Shown in pieces: positions 16,981-26,505 of a stretch of 64,000 nt of DNA. The DNA lies in NCBI GenBank assembly GCA_034439615.1, contig JAWXAT010000036.1, positions 85,957-149,956 of the forward strand, read 5' to 3'. The notes under the pieces are model-generated. The model saw only the letters and a list, made by a program, of their open reading frames with translations, made no database searches and was not told where the DNA came from. The translations under genes and the position numbers were made by a program. The DNA is from Oligoflexia bacterium (GTDB lineage: Bacteria; Bdellovibrionota; Bdellovibrionia; JABDDW01). Each line of letters opens with the position of its first letter. The first letter of the stretch is position 1.

Positions 16981-19311
16981 CTAGATTGTCGGTTTGTTAG
17001 AAAGACCTAGATCATGATAAAAATCTTGTTTGCGTTGGAAAATCAGAGATAATTCTGAAGGTGCGCTAAAAAAAGCAGTGTCCCCAGTAGTTTTTGATAT
17101 CTCACAATATAAATATTTGGCTTGAAGATGTCGCAAATAGGGTTTGATGGTGAGACTTGTTTTAAAGCATTCAGCGGCCTTTTGATATCGATGTGCACCA
17201 AAATAAATATTCCCGATAAAATCTGAATGAAGAAAAGCACCAGGTCGAAGACTCAGTGATTTTGTGAGCATTTTATCCGCGAAGTCATCAAGACGCGCAT
17301 CTTGCAAAAGTTTTCCTGCCCTAGCCATGGTGTAATAATCTATGGGGCTCTTTGTGATGGCATCATTGATAAAACCAAGAGCCTCATCTTTTCGTGAGAC
17401 TTCAAGCAACAGGTTGCCGTAAGTCAGCAATGCCTGATAGTTGTCGGATTTAGGTGCGCACAATTCTATAAACTCGTTAATTAAAGTTTTTCTAAATTCA
17501 TCAGCATCCGGCTTTGAAGATGATGTTCTGGCAATGCTTAAAAGTAAAGCGGCACATGAATCAGGTGAAATCGTAAAAAGTTTTTTGCAAAGACTTACTA
17601 CGAGATCAAACTCACCTGCTCGAACCGCAGTTTTTGCCAATGAATTACAGCGTGTTAAATCTGCATCGCAGTTTTTCTCAAGATCTTGAAATATCTTTTT
17701 TGCATTCAAAGAATTTCCAATGAGAGCTGTGATTTCAGCGCGTTTAAGCTTAAGAAAATAATCTTCATTGCTCGCATTTTCTGTTTTGCTTAAAACCACT
17801 TCTGTTTCTTTGGCAAAATTAAATCGAGATAATAAATAAGCAAATCGTGTCAACCAAGTGGGGCTTGATGAGTCTTTCATACACTTCATCAAAAGATCAC
17901 GCCCAGATTCTTTGTTGTGTAGAACCATTTGAATGGCCGAAATATAGGCCGTCCAGTATTCAGACTCATGCAAGTTACTTAAATGCAAAGTGTGCTTTTC
18001 ACAAATCGATTGTAATTGCTGAGTAATTTTATCGGCTGAAAAATTCTGCTCATTCTCTGCTTTCAATTTCATCAGCTGGAGCATTTCATTTTGAACATGC
18101 CAAACAGCCTCAACATTGCGTTGGGTGAAACTCTTCTCACTCAGAGACTTAGCTTTTGTCTGACCATATATTTCAACAAATGGCTTTGTTGTGAAAAAAA
18201 TGGATTTGTTTAAATTTTCAATAAACTCAAGTGGTACCGAAAGGCCATGTTTTACAAGGATCCCCTGAATCTGATTAAAGGCTTGGTCTGGTGAAAATCG
18301 TCGAGGTAAACCACTCAGTTCATTCACAAGCTCAGGTGAATTTGAAATAAATCCTGAAAGAAAACCATTCCACAATACGCGAAGAACAAGACGGCGCGTT
18401 TCAGGATTCTCTTTTTCACGAGTTCTAAAAAAAATAAATCTAGCTTGTTCAGATTCAGAGCAACTCTCAATCTGGTAGGCAATTTCAGCCGAGTTGATCG
18501 TCCAAAACCCGTCTAAGGTACATTCTGTGGGCTCAATGAGTGGTGATGATGTGTGTCCAAAGTGATTTTCAAAATAAAAGAATCCATCGTCTGAAATATT
18601 TTTTTCAATATATCGAATGTATCCCGCAACAATGTCTCGATCCATTTCTTGCATTGAATCAATATTGATGGCCACATCAAACTTAAAAGGCTGACTTTCA
18701 AGTACATAGGCATTAATAAAATTAATTCCGCCTTTGAAAAACTCTACATTATCTTCACCGGCCTTGTGAGAAGTTTTTGCTGCGGGAAAGTTGGCTCTGA
18801 GGGACCATTCTTGGAATGAAAGAGTTTCTGGAATATCGACGATATAGAGAGTGATCTTATCATTAAAATAATTACGAAGTAAGGTAACAACACCACCTAG
18901 GCCTCCACCAATTTCCATGACTGTGGGTTCAGAAATATTTTTTGCTTCAATAGCGGTAATAATCTTTGCCGCATACAAAACGTGATGGATAAATCCGCTG
19001 CTGTAAACTTGACCAAAAAGCTTAATGTCTTTACGCGGAGAGCCAAAATCACTCTCCCCATAACTCAACAATTTTTTAACAATCGGATCACTTGCATCAA
19101 GAACTGTACGATCAATCAAGTAATGATTATCATCAACCCACGTATTCACCTTACTTTCAGGTGAAAGCATTTCAAGCATTGGAGTAAAAGAAAAATTTGT
19201 TTCCCAATGCTTAAGGGTTTGGGCCCAGGTATCTGAAAGGTTGGAATTGCTTGTATTGCAATTTTTGTAATGCCCTACGATTTCTTGATGCAGATCACGT
19301 AAATTGGTCAT
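16981..19311 (-). CDS. Putative sugar O-methyltransferase with C-terminal TPR-like repeats
   Basis: A 776-residue protein. The first 300 residues form a SAM-methyltransferase domain (VMEIGGGLGGVVTLL as motif I, IVDIPETL as motif II), resembling the putative sugar O-methyltransferases of lipopolysaccharide loci. The remainder is helical, with tetratricopeptide-like pairs toward the end (for example AGAFLHSDFIGNIYFGAHRY near residue 700). The TPR part may dock to glycosyltransferases (inference). It starts 36 bases after the sulfotransferase-like gene, so it is probably the last gene of the phosphoramidate operon. Confidence 0.65.
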   Translation of the reverse strand: MTNLRDLHQEIVGHYKNCNTSNSNLSDTWAQTLKHWETNFSFTPMLEMLSPESKVNTWVDDNHYLIDRTVLDASDPIVKKLLSYGESDFGSPRKDIKLFGQVYSSGFIHHVLYAAKIITAIEAKNISEPTVMEIGGGLGGVVTLLRNYFNDKITLYIVDIPETLSFQEWSLRANFPAAKTSHKAGEDNVEFFKGGINFINAYVLESQPFKFDVAINIDSMQEMDRDIVAGYIRYIEKNISDDGFFYFENHFGHTSSPLIEPTECTLDGFWTINSAEIAYQIESCSESEQARFIFFRTREKENPETRRLVLRVLWNGFLSGFISNSPELVNELSGLPRRFSPDQAFNQIQGILVKHGLSVPLEFIENLNKSIFFTTKPFVEIYGQTKAKSLSEKSFTQRNVEAVWHVQNEMLQLMKLKAENEQNFSADKITQQLQSICEKHTLHLSNLHESEYWTAYISAIQMVLHNKESGRDLLMKCMKDSSSPTWLTRFAYLLSRFNFAKETEVVLSKTENASNEDYFLKLKRAEITALIGNSLNAKKIFQDLEKNCDADLTRCNSLAKTAVRAGEFDLVVSLCKKLFTISPDSCAALLLSIARTSSSKPDADEFRKTLINEFIELCAPKSDNYQALLTYGNLLLEVSRKDEALGFINDAITKSPIDYYTMARAGKLLQDARLDDFADKMLTKSLSLRPGAFLHSDFIGNIYFGAHRYQKAAECFKTSLTIKPYLRHLQAKYLYCEISKTTGDTAFFSAPSELSLIFQRKQDFYHDLGLSNKPTI

Positions 19312-19347
19312 TGTGATTTTATCCTTTTATCGAAATTTACAAGGACT

Positions 19348-20613
19348 TTAGGACTTAAATTCAGGTGATGTCAAGGATCTGACAAAAATTCTTGCCCCCT
19401 TCCAGAACTTACGTTCAAGCTCAGCCAGGTAGCCTTCACTGCAGTCGATGGGGTAACCCACCAAATAGAGATAACTAAAAATATAGCGGGCTAAAATATT
19501 ATTAATGATAAATGGAAGACGGAGTAAACCACCCTTTCGTAGTGCCTCAAGTTCCAATTTGCTAGGCTTTAAAATGAGAAGTGGAAGGAGCAGGCGCGTC
19601 TTGCGGGAGACTTTCCCATATCCATGTTTTTCAACAAATTTCTTCAATAAGCCATTTAGTACAAGAGTATCAATGGTATCAAAATTGTCCTGCCAATCTT
19701 CATACTTTGTATGTTGCACTGAAAAACCATTGATAGCATTTCTTGCTGAGGTATCAGCCCAGAATGCCAGGCCATTGAAGGTACTTTCCAGTAAGCTATC
19801 ATTCCACGCTATATTTAAAAAACTAGCCACCCGCTCCATTTCGCGGCGGGGATTTTCGTGTAACTGCTCCAATTGCACCTCTAGAAAAGGAGCATGTGGA
19901 TACTTTCTTTGAACAGTGGTCCATCCAACTAATTGATGCTTATAATGTGTACGATAATCAGTGTTTAAAACCGACATGTAGGCTTCACGTAGACGGGCAT
20001 CGCTGCTGTTTTTACTAGCCATAGTCCTTGCTGCCCTAATGTGAGAATTAAATCCTCGCAGTGGATGGCGCAACATACCCAGTGACAACATATCTGGGAA
20101 GTCAGCAAACACATTGCCAATTCGAGTCAAATCATTTGAAGAGTGCAAATGATAGAGTAAGACTTTTTTTGTGCTGATGTCTTCGCCTCGCGCTAAAGCG
20201 TATGCAAAATGTGCTGCGATGAAAAAATATTTTCGAGGAGAATTCTGATCAGAAATACCCTGCAATATTTCATGCATGTATTTTTTGAAAAGCGCTTGAT
20301 CAACACTAAGACAAGTATTTTTATTAGGACCTAAATTTTCAAAACCACAATTGTTAATATCTTGTTTGCCATCAAAACTAGCAATATTCAAACGAATGAA
20401 AGCATCTAGGCGCTGCTCAAGACTGTTATATTTATTTATTTCTTCCCATTGCTCATGATGAAAACTCATAAGCATAAGAGAGGGTAAGTTTAGAACTTCA
20501 GGATGAGAATCTAACAAACTATGCATCAGTAAGGTTCCTGAGCGTCCCCAGAAATAAAGAGCTACAACCTTGATTTTAGACATGGCTTCTATGGTAGGAA
20601 TTGTAGATTTCAT
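19348..20613 (-). CDS. Sulfotransferase-fold protein, candidate phosphoramidoyl transferase
   Basis: A 421-residue protein. FWGRSGTLLMHSLL near residues 17-30 matches the 5'-phosphosulfate-binding loop of PAPS-dependent sulfotransferases, and LGMLRHPLRGFNSH matches the 3'-phosphate-binding strand-helix. Ordinary members use PAPS. Here the neighbouring genes appear to make a 3'-phosphorylated CDP-amidate, so I infer that this enzyme transfers phosphoramidate from that PAPS-like donor to the polysaccharide. Its ATG overlaps the CysQ-like stop by four bases. A sulfotransferase role remains the alternative, but no cysD, cysN or sat gene is in the window. Confidence 0.65.
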   Translation of the reverse strand: MKSTIPTIEAMSKIKVVALYFWGRSGTLLMHSLLDSHPEVLNLPSLMLMSFHHEQWEEINKYNSLEQRLDAFIRLNIASFDGKQDINNCGFENLGPNKNTCLSVDQALFKKYMHEILQGISDQNSPRKYFFIAAHFAYALARGEDISTKKVLLYHLHSSNDLTRIGNVFADFPDMLSLGMLRHPLRGFNSHIRAARTMASKNSSDARLREAYMSVLNTDYRTHYKHQLVGWTTVQRKYPHAPFLEVQLEQLHENPRREMERVASFLNIAWNDSLLESTFNGLAFWADTSARNAINGFSVQHTKYEDWQDNFDTIDTLVLNGLLKKFVEKHGYGKVSRKTRLLLPLLILKPSKLELEALRKGGLLRLPFIINNILARYIFSYLYLVGYPIDCSEGYLAELERKFWKGARIFVRSLTSPEFKS

Positions 20614-21422
20614 TTCTCATCCCTTAGCTGTAATAAAGCTTTAAATTGATGACTGAAATTTTCTATCATAGCGAGGGTACCGGCACAAGCTCCGCATTTA
20701 ATACGGGGTTTCGGCTGATTAAATGCATTCGCAGCACCATCAAAACGAGAATAAAACTTATTAGAAAACCCAAGTAATGCCACACCGCCACAGATATCCC
20801 ACTCAGACTTAGGCTCAACTGAAAAGTAAAAATCATCTTGCTCAGCTGCCACTCTTAAAAGTTTATAAGCCACACTTCCCAATGGTTTTATCTGAGGTAA
20901 CTGCTCTCTAAATACATCGATTTGTCCTTTAGAAAACTCAGTGCGACTTACAGAAATTTCAGCTTGGACTAAAGAAGTTTGAACAATACGAGATTTAGAT
21001 CCCCAATACTCAACACCATTATCAAGACTACCAACTCCACCTTCACCGGTGGCGGGGTTCACAACGCCCCCTAAAATCGGCAACCCCTTACTAACGAGCC
21101 CTACTGAGATTGCAATTTCAGGAATGCCAGAAATAAATTCTTTAGTGCCATCGATGGGGTCTACGACCCACACATAAGATTTTGTAAGTCTATCGGTGTT
21201 GTCTTTATCTTCTTCTGAGAGCCAACCAGAATCGGGTAAAAGTTTAGTTAGTTCTAGTTTAAGAAATTTATTAACTTCAAGCTCAACTTTGGTAACAGAA
21301 GTTCCATCTTGTTTTTTGGTAGTGCCGAGTTCTTCAGAAGACTTATTTAAATGCCCCTTAATAATTTCAGATGCTTTGAGCAGTATATTTTTAAAGTTTG
21401 TGAGATTAACAGGAACCTTCAT
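20610..21422 (-). CDS. cysQ: CysQ-like 3'(2'),5'-bisphosphate nucleotidase
   Basis: A 270-residue member of the inositol monophosphatase superfamily. Metal ligands are visible as LSEED (Glu about 70-71) and DPIDGT (Asp about 88 and 91), and the C-terminal SEWDICGG is the family's second signature. CysQ removes the 3'-phosphate from PAP. In this operon the expected by-product of transfer from a 3'-phospho-CDP-amidate donor would be cytidine 3',5'-bisphosphate, which such an enzyme could recycle (inference). It is coupled by ATGA overlaps on both sides. Confidence 0.8.
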   Translation of the reverse strand: MKVPVNLTNFKNILLKASEIIKGHLNKSSEELGTTKKQDGTSVTKVELEVNKFLKLELTKLLPDSGWLSEEDKDNTDRLTKSYVWVVDPIDGTKEFISGIPEIAISVGLVSKGLPILGGVVNPATGEGGVGSLDNGVEYWGSKSRIVQTSLVQAEISVSRTEFSKGQIDVFREQLPQIKPLGSVAYKLLRVAAEQDDFYFSVEPKSEWDICGGVALLGFSNKFYSRFDGAANAFNQPKPRIKCGACAGTLAMIENFSHQFKALLQLRDEK

Positions 21423-21961
21423 CGAAAATCAGGAGCCAATCGAATGATCCGATCAACTATTTCTTCAAAAGAGTTTGGAGCTTGAGAGGTATCTAAAACT
21501 AGATCTGGGGTTTTGGGCGCATCAAAGGGAAGATCCACACCGATGACGTCTTTCATCGCCCCTGATTTAACACCACTGTAAAGTTTTTTTGTGTCACGCA
21601 TCTCAAGAACACTCATAGGTGTATCAAGATAAACTTCATAATAATTGGATATGTTTTTTCTATTCCACTCATGAATCTCTTGAAACAAAGACATCGTTGC
21701 ACAAACTACTGGTACACCCTGCCCCGAGAGCCATTTACAAAGTTTAGATATTTGCTGAGCGTTTTTTTTTCGATCTTCTAAACCATGACCAAGATGTGAA
21801 TTTAAAACGTCACGTACCTCGTCTCCGTCAATCAAAATAGATGCATGATTTTGGCTACGTAAACGAGCACAAACTTTATTGGCAATAGTAGATTTACCCG
21901 AACCTGAAAGACCCGTGATCCAAAAAACTGGGCCCGCTGCTTTCACACCCATTGAATTCAT
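21419..21961 (-). CDS. APS-kinase-fold kinase, probable cytidine diphosphoramidate kinase (Cj1415-like)
   Basis: A 180-residue protein with Walker A GLSGSGKST (residues 17-25), LIDGDEVRDVLN and the substrate-side lid segment typical of adenylyl-sulfate kinase (CysC). By itself it would be called CysC. Its place directly beside the cytidylyltransferase, amidotransferase and PEP-synthase-like genes matches C. jejuni Cj1415. That enzyme was shown in the literature to phosphorylate the 3'-hydroxyl of CDP-amidate. I therefore favour that role, by synteny. Start and stop overlap both neighbours by four bases. Confidence 0.75.
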   Translation of the reverse strand: MNSMGVKAAGPVFWITGLSGSGKSTIANKVCARLRSQNHASILIDGDEVRDVLNSHLGHGLEDRKKNAQQISKLCKWLSGQGVPVVCATMSLFQEIHEWNRKNISNYYEVYLDTPMSVLEMRDTKKLYSGVKSGAMKDVIGVDLPFDAPKTPDLVLDTSQAPNSFEEIVDRIIRLAPDFR

Positions 21962-22752
21962 GGTGTGTTCCTATTGATAGTCAGAGTGTTTCCTGAGGTG
22001 AGTGCAAATTTCTGGGCTAATTCTAAATCGCGATGGGAATCTATTTCTAACCATTTTTCATTGATGGGTACTGCGTGAATATCAGTGCCTGAATTAATCA
22101 GCCCTTGTAAAAAATCTGTCATGTACAACATATCAAAATTTCTTTTTGTTGAAATAAGTGTGCGACCATCTTGGTGGGCCTTGCGCTCTTTTTCAAAAAG
22201 ATCTTTGGCAAGTTGAACACTTTTACCCTTAAATGAAAGTAGGCCAATGTATTGGGCTTGAATGCGCTCAAGGGAAGTTTCTTTATTTCCAATATCTGTA
22301 ATTCTACCATCGTCAGCCAGGCGAAGGCTTTCGGCATCATCTAAAACATTATCCACGCGTTTTTCCCAATAGCTTTTCCACTCTCGATCAACAACCACTG
22401 AAATATCATGGGGAGATTTTAAAAGTGCTTCTAAAACCGAAGGTTCATAGACGATATCGCCATAGCTTACGATAAAAGAATCTCCGAAATACTCAGCCGC
22501 ACACCAAAGAGTTTGAAGCATATTGGTCTCAGCAAATCTTTTATTTTCAACAAAAGTGAGTTCTTCACCTTGAACTGTTTCTTTACAAAATCCCCTGACA
22601 ACTACAATATTTTTAACACCAGCAGCCCGCGCAGTATTGGTTTGCCAATAAAGAAGTGGTTTTCCTTCTAAAGGAACCATACATTTAGGGCGATCAGCAG
22701 TGATGGGTTTTAAACGATTACCAGTTCCGGCGGCTAAAATAATCATGTTCAT
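21958..22752 (-). CDS. Nucleotidyltransferase, probable CTP:phosphoglutamine cytidylyltransferase (Cj1416-like)
   Basis: A 264-residue protein of the LicC/phosphocholine cytidylyltransferase type. It starts with IILAAGTGNRLKPIT and DRPKCMVPL, has an SYGDIVYEP metal-binding Asp in the middle, and ends with NEKWLEIDSHRDLE. In C. jejuni the syntenic Cj1416 condenses CTP with L-glutamine phosphate to give CDP-L-glutamine. The same neighbours in the same order here support that assignment. On its own, phosphocholine or sugar-1-phosphate activation would be possible. Confidence 0.75.
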   Translation of the reverse strand: MNMIILAAGTGNRLKPITADRPKCMVPLEGKPLLYWQTNTARAAGVKNIVVVRGFCKETVQGEELTFVENKRFAETNMLQTLWCAAEYFGDSFIVSYGDIVYEPSVLEALLKSPHDISVVVDREWKSYWEKRVDNVLDDAESLRLADDGRITDIGNKETSLERIQAQYIGLLSFKGKSVQLAKDLFEKERKAHQDGRTLISTKRNFDMLYMTDFLQGLINSGTDIHAVPINEKWLEIDSHRDLELAQKFALTSGNTLTINRNTP

Positions 22753-23411
22753 TTGAGAACTCCCTGACCCAGCTTAAGCCAATCAATTAACATGGCTTTG
22801 TCTTGCCCAGCTGAAGGACCTTTTCTTTCGGGATGCCATTGAACCCCATAAATTGGAAATTTAGAATGATACGCCCCTTCAACGATTCCTTCGGGACTTT
22901 TAGCAAACGCAATAAGTTCTGAGGCCAATTCTTTTTCAGTCAAACCTTGATCGTGATAGGAGTTCACTTGAAATTCATCTAGCTTAAACACTTTTGAAGC
23001 CTTGTGATCGACGATACGTACTAGATGATTGGCCCCGGTATGTTTTTCATCAGGACTCTGGGCCTTGATGCTTTTAATTAATGAACCCCCAAAATAAACA
23101 TTTAAAAACTGCAACCCGCGACAAATACCCACAACAGGCAAGTTTTTTTTAATAGCGTACTCCACCATGGCCCGCTCTGTTTGGTCACGCACAGGATCCG
23201 CTCCCACGTCATTCCCATTGGAGAGAATCACACCACTTATTCCAGTGGCATCCATAAGTTCTGCAGGCGTATTTATGCCATTAGGAATAAAAATTGGAAG
23301 CACATTTAAATCAGAAAGTAATTCTACCCAATCACGACTGATAGCGTCTCGCACTTCGGAGTATGCTTCTGTGGTAACACTTCTAAGTGAAATGGCGATA
23401 CGTGGTTTCAT
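22749..23411 (-). CDS. Class I glutamine amidotransferase-like hydrolase, probable gamma-glutamyl-CDP-amidate hydrolase (Cj1417-like)
   Basis: A 220-residue peptidase C26/GATase-1 fold protein. The nucleophile elbow is VVGICRGLQF (Cys about 97) and the His-Glu pair is in GVQWHPE near the C-terminus. In the C. jejuni pathway the equivalent enzyme cleaves glutamate from CDP-L-glutamine and releases CDP-amidate. The start is set at ATG 23411 because it overlaps the upstream stop (ATGA) and gives the normal MKPRIAISLR N-terminus; the frame remains open 30 bases further upstream. Without the context, gamma-glutamyl-GABA hydrolase (PuuD-like) would be the generic call. Confidence 0.75.
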   Translation of the reverse strand: MKPRIAISLRSVTTEAYSEVRDAISRDWVELLSDLNVLPIFIPNGINTPAELMDATGISGVILSNGNDVGADPVRDQTERAMVEYAIKKNLPVVGICRGLQFLNVYFGGSLIKSIKAQSPDEKHTGANHLVRIVDHKASKVFKLDEFQVNSYHDQGLTEKELASELIAFAKSPEGIVEGAYHSKFPIYGVQWHPERKGPSAGQDKAMLIDWLKLGQGVLK

Positions 23412-26401
23412 TTTAATATCCGAATTTGACGTTTGCCACAATCCAGCTCCATGAGTTCATGCTTTGCCAGCTTATCAAAGAGCATTTCTCCACAACCAAT
23501 GGCAGCTGGAAGTCCGAATTCTGCAGCACGTATAGCCATATGTGATGCAACTCCACCGTATTTTGTAATGATCCCAGCGATGGGGTAGCTAAAAATCCAA
23601 TCGTAACCGGGATCCGCTCGCTCAAGCAAAATGATCTTGTCATTTAAATTTGAAGTCTGTGAATTTTTATCTAATTTTAAGCAGTCAGCCACAACACGCT
23701 TATGGGTAATAAAATTAGGTTGGCATTTCATTTGGCTGAAAAAATCAAAATCAGAAACATCAGAAATAAGCGGCGGCAGATGAAGTGCTTTTGTTAATTC
23801 AAAACGTTTACGCGTAAAACCAATGGCTCTTTGCAACTCAATTGATGTGGCAGATGATGTTCCGTTGGTTGCCATTTGAATCAAAGTCTCAATAGATACA
23901 AAAGCCATATCATCCCGAGAAAGCTGAAACTTCTGGCCGAGTTTTTCAGTTAACATCAAAATAAGATTTAAATTCTTAGTAAATTCAAATTTTGAACTTT
24001 CACGCGCTGGTATAGCTTCCAAAATAAATTTCATCAGCGTCATAACATCAACATTCAAACCCAAATCTTTAAGAACCTTATCAATCTGACTGAATTTAGA
24101 TTCGAAAATCTGACGAGCCTTATTGATATCAGGCTTGTGCGTTGAAGCGCGAGGTGTACCTGAACTACGAATATAAAGTGGAAGTGCTTGGCCCATGTTT
24201 TCAGAAAGTATGTCGTAGGTATCAGGTCTGAGATGGGCATAGCGACTTACAAATGCCGCTTCAGCAATCTGACCAGCGGCTAGCAATTCAAAATCCTCAG
24301 ACATCTGACTAGCTACAGTTGAAATATTCCTAAGAATTTCATCATACTCTTCATCGCTAAGAATTTTTGCAGACACAAAAGATTTAAGAAATGCAAGGGC
24401 CACAAATGCATAACGAGCCAAAATAGAGAAAGGCAATGTGCCCCAATTAATGCAATCTTCAGAAAGCACACGCAAAGCTATTGCTATGGCATGGGGATTA
24501 TCTGGCAGTTGAGATGAGATTTGTTCACGTCTTAAATTCAATTTTTCAAGAAGCTGCATCTGACTGGCAATACTTACTTCTTTTTCTTGGATAATAGATT
24601 GAGTTAATAACTTTAATTTTTCTTCTAGGTTTTTAATTTCAGCATCTGAAAATTTCGCAGCACTTAAGAGTTCTTTTGTATTTTTGAAATCTTGAGTGAG
24701 ACATGTGGGTACAATATGAAACTCTATTTTATCATGAAGTTCAGGATTTTCTTTTAAGCGCCCGATGTAATGATTCACTAATTTTTCTGAAAGTGATGAT
24801 TCTAAATTCTGAGGTAAAAAAGAATTTACACTTGCACGTACGTCAATATAGGGCCGCCCAAGAAGCGCAACAAGTAGCGGAGCACTCGTCACATCTTTGT
24901 AACCGATCAAAGCCCGAGCTTTTGCCCAGGTGCTATCGGTAATAAGTCTTTGATACAGCGAAAGTGCTAAGGGCTTTGGGCAAGTACCGATAATTTCAGC
25001 AGGATTCCAATCAGGCATAATACCTAAAACAGTGGTTGTACCTGACACTGCTGGATTAGGCTTAAACAATTGCGCAGAATAATCACGAATCAACGCTAAC
25101 TCTTGTGCAAAGTCATCATCGGTGAGCGCAAAACGATTGCGATCTACAGTCAAAGGCCTCACCTGAAGAATGTAGACTTTTTCATCTCGATCAATTGCAA
25201 ACTCAATATCGAGGGCATCGTGATCAATAAGTGATTCAAGTTCTCGAGCTGCAGCGATCAACATATGCATGTGCTTATCAGGATAAGGACCTTTACTTTG
25301 TTTTGACACAACCCACGTTTCTGCGTTTTCAGAACCTGAGGTGATTGTATCTGTTCTTGAAGTGGTAGTATCGCAATTGATAACAAGGTAAGGTGCGTTG
25401 GTTTCTAAATCACGGGTGAGTATGACTCCACTGTTTGTAACATTGAGAACTTGTGGTTGAACAAAAATCTGATGTTCAAGATCGTCCTTTGGAAAACTAT
25501 TAAACACTTCAGTTATCGCATCAGAAATTTGCGAAGACTCTTGAATATCCACATTTAATATACTTTTAAAGCGCCCTGCTTGAGAACCACTCCACGCATC
25601 TTCACTCAAGGCACTGCTGCGTACAACTACAAGACCCTCATTAAAAGTTTTTTTAACGCTTGCTACAACTTCTTGAGGATTTTTCTTCCACTCAGACACT
25701 GCAAATCTAAATTGATCTAGAATTTTTGAGAAGCGAACGACAGGTTGTAATCTTTGAAGTGTTTGTGCTTTAGTACCAAGAATAAGTTTTGCTGCGTTTT
25801 TTGGTTTAGAAAGTGAAGCAAATTTAGAGCTGATATCTACAGAACTTAACCCTGCACCCTCTCTTGAAAGCACAGAAAAACATTTTACAAGATCATCTGT
25901 TTCATTTTTACTTCCGCTAGTTGCACGCTCACGAAAAAATTTTTGTAAAAGCTCTGAACCTTTCGCACTAACCAGTGCAACACCAGCAAAAGGAGTCTCA
26001 GAATTTACAGGCCCATCAACACCCAATACAAAGTCAGACTTACTGTCATGCATTTGCTTTGATAATAAATCCAGGGCTTCACGATGAAAGACAATGTCAG
26101 CAGAGCAAATATAACATGAATCGGTAAGCTCCTTGATGGCACAACCCAAAGCATCGACATCTGAACCTGTCATCCAATCAGCGTAAAAATGGTATTTAAG
26201 ATCGGGGTAATTCTCGATGACCTTTTCAATATGATAACCGCCGACGTAGCAAACTTGTGACACCTGCAATTGTTGAAATGACTGAAGAATCCAGTCCAGT
26301 GCGCGTCTGGAGCCTTCAAATTCACTGAGATGATATGGGTAACTTTTATTTGGGTCGAGGCGTCGAACACCTCTGGAACTTCCTAGGATAATAGCTTTCA
26401 T
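23408..26401 (-). CDS. NTP-transferase domain fused to PEP-synthase-like L-glutamine kinase (Cj1418-like)
   Basis: A 997-residue fusion. Residues 1-230 look like a nucleotidyltransferase domain (KAIILGSSRG at the start, YVGGYHIEKVI after the first strands). Residues about 240-430 resemble the ATP-grasp PEP/pyruvate-binding domain (VVVRSSALSEDAWSGSQAG). The C-terminus holds the swivelling phosphohistidine domain (YGGVASHMAIRAAEFG, His about 954). C. jejuni Cj1418 is an L-glutamine kinase of this architecture that opens the phosphoramidate pathway. ATG 26401 is preferred because it begins the conserved KAIIL strand, but it lacks a clear Shine-Dalgarno sequence; in-frame starts exist up to 26458. 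Confidence 0.75.
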   Translation of the reverse strand: MKAIILGSSRGVRRLDPNKSYPYHLSEFEGSRRALDWILQSFQQLQVSQVCYVGGYHIEKVIENYPDLKYHFYADWMTGSDVDALGCAIKELTDSCYICSADIVFHREALDLLSKQMHDSKSDFVLGVDGPVNSETPFAGVALVSAKGSELLQKFFRERATSGSKNETDDLVKCFSVLSREGAGLSSVDISSKFASLSKPKNAAKLILGTKAQTLQRLQPVVRFSKILDQFRFAVSEWKKNPQEVVASVKKTFNEGLVVVRSSALSEDAWSGSQAGRFKSILNVDIQESSQISDAITEVFNSFPKDDLEHQIFVQPQVLNVTNSGVILTRDLETNAPYLVINCDTTTSRTDTITSGSENAETWVVSKQSKGPYPDKHMHMLIAAARELESLIDHDALDIEFAIDRDEKVYILQVRPLTVDRNRFALTDDDFAQELALIRDYSAQLFKPNPAVSGTTTVLGIMPDWNPAEIIGTCPKPLALSLYQRLITDSTWAKARALIGYKDVTSAPLLVALLGRPYIDVRASVNSFLPQNLESSLSEKLVNHYIGRLKENPELHDKIEFHIVPTCLTQDFKNTKELLSAAKFSDAEIKNLEEKLKLLTQSIIQEKEVSIASQMQLLEKLNLRREQISSQLPDNPHAIAIALRVLSEDCINWGTLPFSILARYAFVALAFLKSFVSAKILSDEEYDEILRNISTVASQMSEDFELLAAGQIAEAAFVSRYAHLRPDTYDILSENMGQALPLYIRSSGTPRASTHKPDINKARQIFESKFSQIDKVLKDLGLNVDVMTLMKFILEAIPARESSKFEFTKNLNLILMLTEKLGQKFQLSRDDMAFVSIETLIQMATNGTSSATSIELQRAIGFTRKRFELTKALHLPPLISDVSDFDFFSQMKCQPNFITHKRVVADCLKLDKNSQTSNLNDKIILLERADPGYDWIFSYPIAGIITKYGGVASHMAIRAAEFGLPAAIGCGEMLFDKLAKHELMELDCGKRQIRILK

Positions 26402-26467
26402 ATCGGCTAAAACCATATGTAAATCCCAATTTACTAGCAATAAAAAAAGCCCCTCCATGGATTTTTG

Positions 26468-26497
26468 TTGCGCAGGTTCAAGTCACAGAAGTATTAT
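26468..26497 (+). promoter_or_regulatory. Predicted promoter for the methyltransferase gene, near-leaderless
   Basis: TTGCGC at 26468-26473 and TATTAT at 26492-26497 are spaced by 18 bases. The ATG at 26506 lies only about nine bases after the -10 box, so the mRNA would be leaderless or nearly so. Visual prediction. Confidence 0.4.
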
Positions 26498-26505
26498 CTT
26501 TTTCG

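Noticed and set aside
19348..21961. Reading the APS-kinase fold, CysQ and sulfotransferase-fold genes as a plain polysaccharide sulfation module
   Set aside because: No sulfate adenylyltransferase is present, and the three next genes match the phosphoramidate pathway in order. Sulfation is kept only as an alternative.
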